Part shown: piece after piece, positions 1-10,200 of the stretch
Numbering within the stretch: position 1 is the first letter of the stretch
Layout of the letters: the number at the start of each line of letters is the position of its first letter
Assembly (NCBI GenBank): GCA_964565705.1
Contig: CAZMGD010000102.1
Span: 1-14,865 of the forward strand
Origin: CAZMGD01 sp964565705
GTDB lineage: Bacteria; Actinomycetota; Acidimicrobiia; Acidimicrobiales; Ilumatobacteraceae
Direction: 5' to 3'
Length of the DNA stretch: 14,865 nucleotides
Position numbers and translations under genes: made by a program
The notes under the pieces: model-generated
Seen by the model: only the letters and a program-made list of their open reading frames with translations
What the model was told of the DNA's origin: nothing
The model's database searches: none

Positions 1-316
1 CGTGGATCGGGGCGTCAGGTCGGACGTCGAGGCCGAGGAGGTACGCGCCGGTGCGTCCCGCCGCCATCGTCCGCTCGCTGCCACGCAGGGGCGCGACCGC
101 ACGCACCGCGGCCATGATCCGTTGCTCGTGCGACTCAGGCACGCCGACCACGCGCGAGATGTCGTGGTGGATGGCGACGAGCAGACCGGCGCGGTGGGCG
201 CAACGCCACGCGCCTCGGCCAATGCGGGCCGGTACCGCGATCCGCCGGTCGATGAGGCCGAACTCGTCGGCGAGTGCGTTCAGTTGATCGAGCTTCATGC
301 CCAAGGTGTGGCCCAC
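1..316 (-). CDS. Hypothetical protein, 5' part only (runs off the left edge)
   Basis: This frame is open from a GTG at 316 to the window edge, giving about 105 residues of a longer protein. I chose the GTG because a strong Shine-Dalgarno GGAGGG (325-330) lies 8 nt upstream of it. An in-frame ATG at 298 is the alternative but has no such site. Codon third positions are almost all G or C, as expected for a real gene here. The product starts near MKLDQLNALADEFGLIDRRI and is Arg/Ala/Val-rich, with no signal peptide or membrane segment. It contains a segment reading RTGAYLLGLDVRP. I do not recognise the family. It is divergent from the methyltransferase, and the 103-bp spacer carries a perfect inverted repeat that could control one or both genes. 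Confidence 0.75.
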   Translation of the reverse strand, partial: MGHTLGMKLDQLNALADEFGLIDRRIAVPARIGRGAWRCAHRAGLLVAIHHDISRVVGVPESHEQRIMAAVRAVAPLRGSERTMAAGRTGAYLLGLDVRPDAPIH

Positions 317-324
317 AGCACGGT

Positions 325-330
325 CCCTCC
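325..330 (-). promoter_or_regulatory. Ribosome binding site deciding a GTG start
   Basis: On the minus strand this reads GGAGGG, 8 nt before the GTG at 316. The in-frame ATG at 298 has no comparable site, so this motif decides the start. Confidence 0.7.
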
Positions 331-342
331 GGAAACGTCCAC

Positions 343-394
343 GGTTCTCGGTCGGTTTTTGGCTCCCCTGACGACCAGAATCCGACCGAGAACC
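343..394. repeat. Perfect 13-bp inverted repeat in a divergent intergenic region
   Basis: The arm GGTTCTCGGTCGG (343-355) is matched perfectly by its reverse complement CCGACCGAGAACC (382-394), with a 26-nt spacer. It lies between two divergent gene starts (316 minus, 420 plus). A factor-independent terminator makes little sense there, so it is more likely an operator for a dimeric regulator or a 5'-UTR hairpin. No clear -10/-35 pair could be assigned around it. Confidence 0.7.
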
Positions 395-419
395 ATGGGG
401 GGACGGGCAGACTTGGCTC

Positions 420-1034
420 ATGGGTTGGTACGAGGATCGGGTGTTGCCACGTCTGGTGGACGTCATGCTGGGTGGCAAGCAGTTCACCAAGACCCGAGCC
501 CGGGTGTGCGCCGGGCTGTCGGGGGAGGTGCTCGAGATCGGGTTCGGCTCCGGCCGCAACGTGGCGCACTACCCGGCCACGGTGACGCGGGTGCTCGCGG
601 TCGACCCGGCGACGCTGGGACGCCAGCTCGCCGCGGAGCGCGTCGCGGCCAGCCCGGTCGCGGTCGAGTACGTCGGCCTCGACGGTGCGCAGCTGCCGCT
701 CGACGACGCGTCGGTCGACCACGTGCTGACGACCTGGACGCTGTGCACCATTCCCGACGTCGAGCGAGCGTTGGCCGAGACAGCGCGCGTCCTGCGGCCC
801 GGCGGCTCGCTGCACTTCGTCGAGCACGGCCGCTCGCAAGATCCCGAGGTCGTCAAGTGGCAGGACCGGCTGACCCCGATCCAGCGCAGGCTGTTCGGCG
901 GCTGTCACTTGAACCGCCAGATCGACGCGCTCGTGGCGGGATCAGGGCTGCGGATCAGCCGGCTCGAGGAGTTCGACGCGCCCGGCCCGAAGACGTTCGG
1001 TCACCTGTTCGAGGGCGTCGCCGTCAAGGGCTGA
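420..1034 (+). CDS. Class I SAM-dependent methyltransferase (methyltransferase type 11 / METTL7-like)
   Basis: The 204-residue protein is a full-length small class I methyltransferase, expected to transfer a methyl group from S-adenosylmethionine in the cytoplasm. Motif I is VLEIGFGSGRN (residues 37-47). The acidic residue that usually binds the SAM ribose is Asp62 in VLAVDP. Next come the LPLDDASVDHV segment (about 92-102) and the strand motif VLRPGGSLHFVEHG (124-137). The C-terminal GCHLNR (about 151-156) and the closing GVAVKG recall METTL7-type enzymes and bacterial relatives of phosphatidylethanolamine N-methyltransferase. The acceptor is unknown and could be a lipid, a thiol or another small molecule. 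The ATG at 420 is the natural start, but its Shine-Dalgarno is weak (a G-rich run about 16 nt upstream). The gene ends 6 bp from the stop of the convergent giant gene. Confidence 0.9.
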   Translation: MGWYEDRVLPRLVDVMLGGKQFTKTRARVCAGLSGEVLEIGFGSGRNVAHYPATVTRVLAVDPATLGRQLAAERVAASPVAVEYVGLDGAQLPLDDASVDHVLTTWTLCTIPDVERALAETARVLRPGGSLHFVEHGRSQDPEVVKWQDRLTPIQRRLFGGCHLNRQIDALVAGSGLRISRLEEFDAPGPKTFGHLFEGVAVKG

Positions 1035-1040
1035 ACGCAC

Positions 1041-1259
1041 TCACTTGCAGACGAGGCGCACGAGTGGGTCGATGACCTCGAACTCCGCCGCGCCGATCGG
1101 GCCGTACCCGCCGACCGCCGGGAACAGCAGGGTGGCGATCAGATCGAACGCCCTGTTGAGGCAGAAGTAGTCGATCTTGTCGCCGCCGCCGCGGATGAGC
1201 GTGTCCTTGTACGGCGAGATGTAGGTGTCCTCGATCTCGGCCCGCTCCTCGATCGCCGC
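1041..1259 (-). other. 72-residue C-terminal tail after the RHS core
   Basis: After DPTG come 72 residues, beginning AAIEERAEIEDTYISPYKD and ending VIDPLVRLVCK. There are two cysteines (tail positions 33 and 71) and one hydrophobic stretch, FDLIATLLFPAVGGYGP. This is the position of the toxin in polymorphic RHS toxins, but I recognise no toxin motif and the tail is short. It could be a small cryptic effector or a remnant. Confidence 0.6.
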
Positions 1260-4200
1260 CCCCGTCGGGTCGACGGCGTTCACGGGGTTGTTCGCGACGT
1301 AGGGGTAGGCGTTCGTCGACGGCAGCGGATCCTCGCTGAGGAAGCGGCCGAGGGCAGGGTCGTAGGCTCGCAGCGGGAACAGCAGCAGCCCCGACTTCTC
1401 GTGGCGCAGCTGGCCGGTGAACGTGAACAGGTTCGCCGCCGCGCCGGTCTGGGTGGCGGTGCCGAACGCGCCGTACGCGTAGCGGACGACGACCGCGCCG
1501 GCGGCGTCGGTCAGCGCGACCGTGCTGCCCAGCGCATCCTGCACGTAGAACGAGCGCTGGCCGCCGCGGACCATCTCGAACGGGTACGTCGGCGCCTTCG
1601 GCTCGTGCACGTACGTGGCGATCAGCGAGTTGGCCAGGTCGTACTCGGCAGCGATCGCCGTGCCGTCGAACGCGAACCGCGTGCTGCTCAAGCCGTCGTC
1701 GATCGCCACCCGCCGGCCGTCGGGGTCGTAGCGGAACGTCGTGCTGGTGCCATCCGGGTAGCCGATGCCGACGAGCTGGTGCTCGGCGGTCCACGTGTAG
1801 GTCGTCGTGGCGTTCGTCGCCTTCACCGTGCGGCTGATCAGGTTGCCCTCACCGTCGTACTGGTAGGTCGCAGCCGCGTCCTCGAGCAGCCGATCGGCAT
1901 CGTCGTAGGTGAACGGCCCCGGCGGCGGCGTCTCGCTCGTCGTGCGGTTGCCTGCCAGGTCGTAGTCGTACTGCTCGGCGGGCAGGCCGGCCGCCGCCGG
2001 GAAGCTCGCCGAGGTGACCTGCGAGGCGCCGTCGTAGCCGAACGTCGCGGTGCCGACCAGCGACGTCAGCGTGTCGCGCCGCCCAGCGGGATCGTAGGTG
2101 TAGTCGGACCGCGCCAGGAGGCTCGCTCCGAGCGACGTGTGGATCGACGTGACGTTGCCGGCGAGGTCGAACACGATCGTGTCGTCGACACCGTTCGGGC
2201 GGGTCAGCGACGTGCGCCGCCCGGCCCCGTCGTAGGCCATCTCGAACAGCCCACCGGCGGGATCGGTCAGCGACGTGAGCTGCGACCCGTCGTCGTAGCC
2301 GTAGGCGCTCGTGCCGCCCGGGCCCTGCACCGACGTGATGTTGCCCGCCGGGTCGCGGACATACGTGAACGTCGTGGTGGGCAGCGCGCCCGCCGTCGTC
2401 GGCGCGCTCGTGAGCGTCAGGATCCGGTTCGCATCGTCGTAGGTGTAGGCGAGTTGGGCGGTGGCGTTCGTCGCCGTGATCCGCCGGCCGAAGCCGTCGT
2501 AGGTGTAGGTGGTCGTGCCCGCGCCGGGGACGGACTTGGTCAGCAGGTGCCCGGCGGCGTCGTAGCCGTAGTCGATCGTCTGCCCGTTGCGGTCCTTGGT
2601 CGAGTCGACGTTGCCGGCGCCGTCGTAGGCCACCGTGGAGGTGAGGTGGTTCGAGTCCGTCAGCGATGTGATGCGGTCGAACTCGTCGTAGGTGGCCTGC
2701 TGCCCGTGTTCCTCGCCGTCGGTCACGGCCGTCACGCGGCCGATGTGGTCGTACTCGAACATCGTGGTTGCGCCGGCCGGATCGGTCACGGCGGACACTC
2801 GGCCCGTTGCCGGATCGACCGTCTGCGAGGTCGTGTGGTTGCCGTGGTCAGTGGTCGTCGCCAGGTAGCCGCCGACGTAGGTGTTCGTCGTGATCCGCCC
2901 GGTCGGATCCCGCTCCGTGAGCACGTTGCCCGAACCGTCGTAGGTGTAGGTCGTGACCCCGTGGTCAGGTGCGGTCGTCGTCAGCAGGTTGCCGCGGGCG
3001 TCGTACACGTTGGTCGTCACCCGGTGCAGGGGATCGGTGATCGTCAGCACCTGCCCGAACGAGTTGTACGTGTACGTGGTGGTCTGGTGGTTCTCGTCGG
3101 TCGAGGTGAGCACGTTGCCGGCGCCGTCGTAGGTCGTCGAGGTCGTGTGGTTCTCGCCGTCGGTCGTCGAGAGCTGGTGCCCGACGGCGTCGAACGTCGC
3201 GCTGGTCGTGATCGTCCGGCCGTCGGCGACCCGGTCCTGGCGGATCAGGTCACCCCGATCGTCGTAGGTGTTGATCGTCGTCAGGCGCCCCGTCGGGTCG
3301 GTGATCACGGACTGGTGGCCGTCGACGTCGATGTCGACCGACGTCGTGACGTTGTTGCCGTCGGTGATCGCGGTCACGCGCCCGTCGCCGTCGTAGTGCA
3401 GGGTTCGCACGAGCTGCCCGCCACCGGTCACCGTCTGGAGCTGGTGCTCGGCGTCGTAGGTGAACTGCTGCGACGTGCCGTCGGGGTAGTCGACGCGCTC
3501 GAGGTCGCCGGCGGTCGAGTAGGTGTAGACGATGTCGCCGCCCGGAGCGTCGATGCGCGTGATCCGGTGGTTGGAGTCACGCACGAAGCCGAGCGAGAGC
3601 CCGGAGGAGGAGCCGACGCCGTCGTCGCCGATGCTGACGGTGTTGCCGTTGCGGTCGGTGATCCCGAGCAGGCCGGCGCGACGGTCGATCCGGTACTGCG
3701 TGCCCTCACGGTCGGTCAGCACGAACTGGATCGGGTCGTAGATCCCGTCGGCGCTGAAGAAGTCGCCGAGCAGGAAGTCCGTGCCGCTGAGCAGCAGACC
3801 GGAACCGACCGGGGTGAGCGTCGACGTGGTGCCGGGCTCGGCGGTGAAGCCGGCGGTCGTGATCGTCGGCACGAGCTGCGACCCCTGGTTCGGGGTGAAG
3901 CGGAACCGTTCGACGTGGCCGTCGGGCCAGGTCACGCTGACGATGTGCGGCTTGTCGGAGACATAGCAGGTCGCGAGGAACGGGAAGCTGCCGCACGTGT
4001 AGGAGTGCCAGCCGCCACCGCCGAGCGCGCCGTTGGACTCGACGCGGAAGTTGGCCAGCTCCAGCGTCCAGCCGACGCCGAGGTCACCCGACGACTTGTC
4101 GATGCTGTCGTACGTGCGCAGCAGCTCGATCGGGATGTTGGTCGAGTTGAGCGCCACGTCACGGTACGTCGTCGTGTAACGGCCGGGCTTGTAGTCACCC

Positions 4201-7200
4201 TCGACCACCACGCCGGTCTCGGTCACCAGCACGCCGCCGTTGGAGGTGACCGCGCGGACGACGATCGCGTACGTGCCGTTCTCGACCAGTGTCGGGTCGA
4301 ACTCGGCGGTGACGGCGTTGCCGGACCCGGATGCGAGCGGCACGAGCACCGGGTCGCCCGGGTGGTGGTACGACACGCTCCACTCGGTGACCGACTCGCC
4401 GGCCGGCGGCACGAGCGTCGCCGTGAAGCTGGTCGGGCCGAGCACGGTGGATCCGTCGGCGGGTGAGGTGGCGCCCACCGTGGCCGTCGGCGGGCCACCG
4501 GCGGTGACGGTGATCCCGACGTGGGCCTCGGCCGACACCCTGCCCTCCGAGTCGCGCACCGTGTAGCTGAACTGGTCGATGCCCGTGTAGCCGGGCAGCG
4601 GCGTGTAGACGAACGACCCGTCGGGCTGGAGGCGCAGCGTTCCCTTGGCCGCGTCTCGTTGCAACTGCACCGTGAGGCCCAGCCGCGGGTTCGGGCTGGT
4701 GTCGTTGGTGAGCACGCCGGGCGCGGCGATCGACAGCTCGCGGCCCCGCTGCACCTCGAACAGGTCGTTGCCGACGATCGGCGGGCCCGAGGGCCCAGTG
4801 ACGTAGATCGTCACCGTGGCCACGTTCGACGTCGCCCCGGCCGCATCGACGACGCGGTAGGTGAACGCGTCGATGCCCGGGCCGTTCGGCACGTAGGTGA
4901 ACGAGCCGTTGCCGTTGAGCAGCAGTCGGCCGTTGCCGACACCGCTGACCAGGTGGGCCTGCAACACCTCACCGCTGTCCGGGTCGACGTCGTTGTCGAG
5001 GATGCCCGGCGCGGCGGGACGCAGCGAGCCGCCGGCCGCCATGTCGTAGCTGTCGTCGGTGGCGACCGGGGTGGTGTTCTCGCTGATCGTCACCGTCACG
5101 ATCGCGGAGCCACATCCGCCGCCCGTGTCGCACACCGTGTACGAGAACGTGTCCGGGCCCGTCGCCCCGGCGTTCGCCGTGTAGCGGACGCGGCCGTTCA
5201 CGAGCGCGACGGCGGTGCCCTTCGTCGCGGGTGCCGACACGGTCAGGGTCGAGGTGGCGATCGTGCCGCTGCCGGCCAGGTCGTTGGCGAGGACGTCGAT
5301 GTCGATCGACCTCCCGGATCGGACCGACGCCGTGTCCGGGCCGAGCGTCGGCGACGGCACGTCGGCGACGGTCACCGTCACGGTCGCCGTGTTCGACGTC
5401 CCGAACGCGTCGGACGCGGTGAACGTGAAGCTGTCGTCGCCGATGAACCCGGCGGCCGCCGTGTACGTGACGTTCGGCGCCGTGCCGGAGAGCGTGCCGT
5501 GAGCCGGGGAGGAGGCGACGGCGAACGTCAAGGCGTCGCCGTCGGGATCGGTGGCGCCGAGCACGATCGCGACCGGCTTGGTCAGCGACGTCTGTGCCGA
5601 CTGGTCGTGGGCGACCGGGGGACGGTTCGCCGTGATGGACCAGGTCGACGTCGCGCACCTCGGGTCCGCTGCTCCGCCGGTCGTGCCGTCGTCGCAGACC
5701 GTGTAGCCGACGACGGCGGTGCCGGTGAAGCCGGCGTCGGGCGTGTACGTGACGTTCCCGCCGGCGAGCACGACCATGCCGTGCGTGTCTGGCGTGTCCG
5801 TGACCGCTGTGACGGTCAGCGTCTGTGCAGACTCGTCGAACGGGCCGGCGTCGTCGTTCGCGATGAGCGTCGTCGCCGGCACCGTCACCGGCTGGCCGGC
5901 CGCCGCCGTCATCGTGTCGGGTTGCGGCACGGGTGGGTCGTTCACCGCGGCGATGGCGATCGTGACGGTCGCCGGCAGCGACTGGTCGTTGCCGTCGTGG
6001 GCGGCGAACGCGAACGAGTCCGTCCCGTTGGCGTCGGGCGCGGGCGTGTAGGTCAGCGCGGGCGCCGTACCGGACAGCACGCCACGTGACGGCTGAGCGG
6101 TGATCACGTACGTGATCGCCTGCCCGTCCGGGTCGCTCCCCGACAGGGTCAGGCCGACGGGCGTGTCCTCGACGGTCGCGAGGCTCTGGGGAACGATCAC
6201 GGGCGGATGGTTCTGGGTCACCTTGACGCTGATCCCGCCGGTGCTGCACCGGGGATCGGGCAGACCGTTCGTCGTGCCGTTGTCGCACACGGTGTAGGGG
6301 ATCGTGGCGTTGCCGACGAAGTCCTCGTCGGGGAGGTAGGTCACGACGCCGTCGGCGAAGGTGACGGTGCCGTGGGTGGAGGGCCCTGCCACGACCTCGG
6401 TGACGGTCAACGACTGAGCGGACTCGTTGTCCGGTCCGGGCCGATCGTTCGCCAGCAGCTGGGCCACCGTGATCGTCAGCGGCTCGATCGCCGCTGCGGC
6501 GACGGCTCGGGCCGTATCCGCGACCTCGATCGCGGGTGGATCCACGGAGGAGGACTCGTCCACCGAACGCTCGTCCTGCTGCACCTCCGCGACCGGCGCA
6601 GCCGCCAGCAGCGCGGGTGCGTCGGCGACGACGAACGTGAGGCTGCCGACCTGCTGGGCGCGCGGATCGATCACCACCACGTAGGTGCCGGTGACGGAGA
6701 GGGTGAGGGTGGCGCTCGCGCCCGTCGGGCCGAACACGGCGAAGCCGCCGAACGACGTGTTGTCGGGACGGCGGAGGCTCAGGTCGACGCCACCGCTGAA
6801 CGTGTTGCCCGACACCGACACCGTGATGCGCTGCCCCGCGATGCCGCTGAAGGTCCGTTCGGCGTTCTCGCCGANNNNNNNNNNNNNNNNNNNNNNNNNN
6901 NNNNNNNNNNNNNNNNNNNNNNNNNNNNNNNNNNNNNNNNNNNNNNNNNNNNNNNNNNNNNNNNNNNNNNNNNNTGGTGGTGGTGGTGATCGTGGTGGGT
7001 GTTCCGATCGCGGTGGTGCCGGTGTTGTCGGCGACGGGTGCGAGCAGGAACGTGACGGTGCCGATCTGCTGGGCGCGGGGGTCGACCACGACGGTGTAGG
7101 TGCCGGTGGTGGTGAGGGTGAACACGTCGTCGAAGCCGGTCGGGTCGTCGGTGAACAGGGCGCCTCCGGTGGAGCTGCCGGCGGGGTTGAGGACGCTGAT

Positions 7201-10200
7201 GTCGACGCCGTCGGTGGTGAAGGTGTTGGCGCTGGAGTGGAGGGTGAGCTTCTGGCCGGCGGTGGCGGTGAAGGTGCGGGTGGCGTTCTCGCCGATGGTG
7301 GTGGTGGTGATCGTGGTGGGTGTTCCGATCGCGGTGGTGCCGGTGTTGTCCGGCACGGCGATCAACCGCAACGTCATCGATCCGGTGCCGGTGCCCCGCG
7401 GGTCGACGACGAGCGTGTAGGTGGCGTCGGCGGGGAGCACGAAGACGTCCTCGAAGGCGGTCGAGGTGTTCACGAAGAGCGTCGCCGGCGTCGAACCGGT
7501 CGACGTCCGAACGGCGAGGTCGACCTCGGGGAAGGTGTTGTCGGTGACGACGATCGCCATCCGCTGGCCGGCGGTCGCGGTGAACGTGCGCACCGCGGTC
7601 TGGCCGGGCGCGGTCGTGCCGATCGTGAGCTCGGCGCCGAGCTCGGTCGTGCCGGCGTTGGACGGGATGCCGAGCGCGCTCTCCTGCGCCTCGGCGGCGG
7701 TCGTCGCGAAGTCGGCGTCGTTCGTCAGACCGACGTCGACGATGCACGCGTCGAGCACCTGCTGGGTCGTGAGCCCGAACAGGTTGCAGGTCGCGGTCCC
7801 GGCCGCTCGTTGCGCGGCCGTCAGGGTGACGGGCTGGTCCGGGTAGCTCAGGTCGGTGAACGTCTCGGTGGTCTCGCCGGGCCCGTAGTCGAACAGCGAC
7901 TCCGCATTGCTGATCCGCCAGCTGTTGACGTAGGTGCCGTAGAGCACGGCGAACGGCGTGTCCGGGTACGGCACCGGCGCCCCGGCGCGGGTGGCGAGGT
8001 CGTCGAGGTGGTCGCCGTTGGCGTTGCCGAGCAGGCCGACCATGTGGCCGAGGCGTGCCGGGGCGATCCCGAGGTCCACGGTGAAGCGGAAGTACTCCGG
8101 GTAGACGCCGACGGCACGCACGATCGCCACCGACCCGTCGGGCCAGACCACGATCACCGTGTCGTCGAGCCCGTAGGTGCCGATCGTGCCGCCGCCGGGC
8201 AGCGGTTGCGGACGGTCCTGCGGCGTGACCACCGTGCCGTCGATCCGCGTCGTCATCCCGGTCGTGGTGCGGTACATCGTGACCCGGTGTCCGGCGACCC
8301 GCAGCGCGACGGCGGTGGCGATCGACACCGTCCGGTCGCCGAGCACGGGCGCGAACCGAGCCTGGACCTCGAAGTCGTCGGTCGTCGACTTGGCCGCGAT
8401 CACCTCACCGACCGCCTGGGCGTCGTAGTGGGCGGCATCGAACGTGAGCAGGTGGGGGTCGCCGTAGATCACGGCGCAGGGGTCGCCGCAGTCGGGTGCG
8501 GGCGGTACGGGTGGAAGGGTGCCGGCGCCGCCCAGTGTGAACGCGTCGGTGCCGATCACCGGCGGGTCGTTGACCTCGGTGACGGTGATCGAGACGGTGG
8601 CGGGAACGGACGGGGTCACCCCGTCGGTGGTCGTGAAGGTGAAGCTGTCGGTGCCGAAGTAGTCGGCCGCCGGGAGGTAGGTGACGTTCGGCGCCGTCCC
8701 GGTCAGCGTGCCGTGCGCCGGAGCCGTGGCGATCGCGAACGTGATCGGGTCGCCGTCGGGATCCGAACCGGTGAGGACGATCGCCACGGGGTGGTCCTCG
8801 GCGACCGTGATGTCCTGGCTGTCGGCGACGGGCGGGCGGTCGGCACCGACCACCTGGATGGTGACGGTCCCGGCCGTGTCGCACAGCGGATCGGGCGCGG
8901 CGTTCGTGGTGCCGTCGTCGCAGACCGTGTACGTGAACGCCGCGGGTCCGGCGTAGCCGGCCTCGGGGACGTAGGTGATCGTGCCCTCGACCAACGTGAC
9001 GGTGCCGTGGGTGTCCGGACCGGCGGCGACCTCGGTGGCCGAGAGCACCTGCCCGGCCTCGTTCGGAGGGCCGGCCATGTCGTTGCCGAGCAGCGTCGCC
9101 GGATCGAGCGTGAACGTCTGGTCGGCGACCGCGGTCACGGCGTCGGCGCCAGGCAGTGGCGGGTCGTTGACCTCGCTGACCGTGATCGCCACCTCGACCG
9201 GCGGGGACGCGGCCTGACCGTCGGACACGGTGAACGTGAAGCTGTCGGGCCCGAAGTAGTCGGGGTCGGGCGCGTACGTCAGCTCGGGCGCGATGCCCGT
9301 CAGCGTGCCGTGCTGGGGTGCCCCGACGACGGCGAACGCCAGGGGGTCACCGTCGGCGTCGTCGCCGACGAGGGCGATCGCGGAGGTCGTGTCCTCCACC
9401 GCGTCGACGCTGCCGGGCTGCCCCGTCGGCGGCTCGTTGGGAGCCGGGGCGAGGGTCAGGGTCACCGGCCCGTCGGCGCACAGCGGATCGGGCTGGCCGG
9501 CCGTCGTCCCGTTGTCACAGACGGTGTAGGTGAACGACGCGGTGCCCGCGAAGGCGGGATCGGGGATGTAGGTGATCGTGCCGTTGGCGAGGGCGACGGT
9601 GCCGTGGGTGTCGGCTCCGGCGGCGACCGCGGTCACGGCGAGGGTCTGCGTGGCCTCGTTCGCCGGGCGGGGCAGGTCGTTGACGAGCAGCGACGCCGGG
9701 CTGATCGAGGTCGGCCGGTGGCCGGCCGCCGGGAACGCGTCCGGCGTCGCGACCGGCGCGTCGTTGACGTCGCCGACCTCGATCGTCACGGTCGCCGGCG
9801 GCGACGTGGCCTCGCCGTCCGAGACGGCGAACGTGAACGTGTCGGGGCCGAAGAAGTCGGCCCGCGGCGTGTACACGAGGTCCGGTGCGGTGCCGGAGAG
9901 CGTCCCGTTGCCGGGGCTCAGCACCACGAAGGTGAGCGGATCGCCGTCGGGGTCGCTGCCGCCGAGGCTGATCGGCGTGGGCACGTCCTCGACGAGCTCG
10001 AGCGACGCCGCTTCTGCCACCGGCGGTTGGTTCGGCGCGTCGAGGTGCACCGTCACCGTGCCCGTCGAGGCACACAACGCGTCGAGCACGCCGAGCGTCG
10101 TGCCGTCGTCGCACACTGCGTAGGTGAACGTCGCCGTGCCCGCGAAGCCCGCTTCCGGCGCGTAGGTGATCACTCCGGCATCGAGCGTCACGGTGCCGTG

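Larger units (their letters stand above)
6614..7665 (-). repeat. Three PPC-like beta repeats, the last containing the gap
   Basis: Residues about 1440-1757 hold three copies of a roughly 107-residue unit. Each has GTT(A/E), then a Thr-rich strand, FTATAGQ (FSGIAGQ in the third), and TYTVVVDPR near the end. This matches bacterial pre-peptidase C-terminal (PPC) type beta domains, which are usual in secreted proteins. The junction between copies 2 and 3 is conserved at DNA level over 69 bp and holds the N run. Confidence 0.7.

Noticed and set aside
135..908. Minus-strand open frame opposite the methyltransferase
   Set aside because: Arg/Pro-rich translation with no motif, overlapping both real genes. 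The good codon pattern lies in other frames.
2..1075. Long plus-strand open frame across the left edge and the methyltransferase
   Set aside because: It is Arg-rich, shifts against the clear methyltransferase frame, and has no domain. It is a shadow of GC-rich coding DNA.
1401..4466. 1021-residue plus-strand frame opposite the RHS region
   Set aside because: Antisense shadow of YD repeats, rich in Arg/Val/Gly with no recognisable domain.
4969..6874. Continuation of the pre-gap frame past the Ns (Arg-rich translation)
   Set aside because: An artefact of the 100-N placeholder shifting the frame. The proper frame after the gap gives perfect PPC-like and cadherin-like sequence.
6975..7000. TGG-type microsatellite next to the gap as a possible special DNA element
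   Set aside because: It encodes a conserved Thr-rich strand and recurs at 7296 in frame, so protein repetition explains it.
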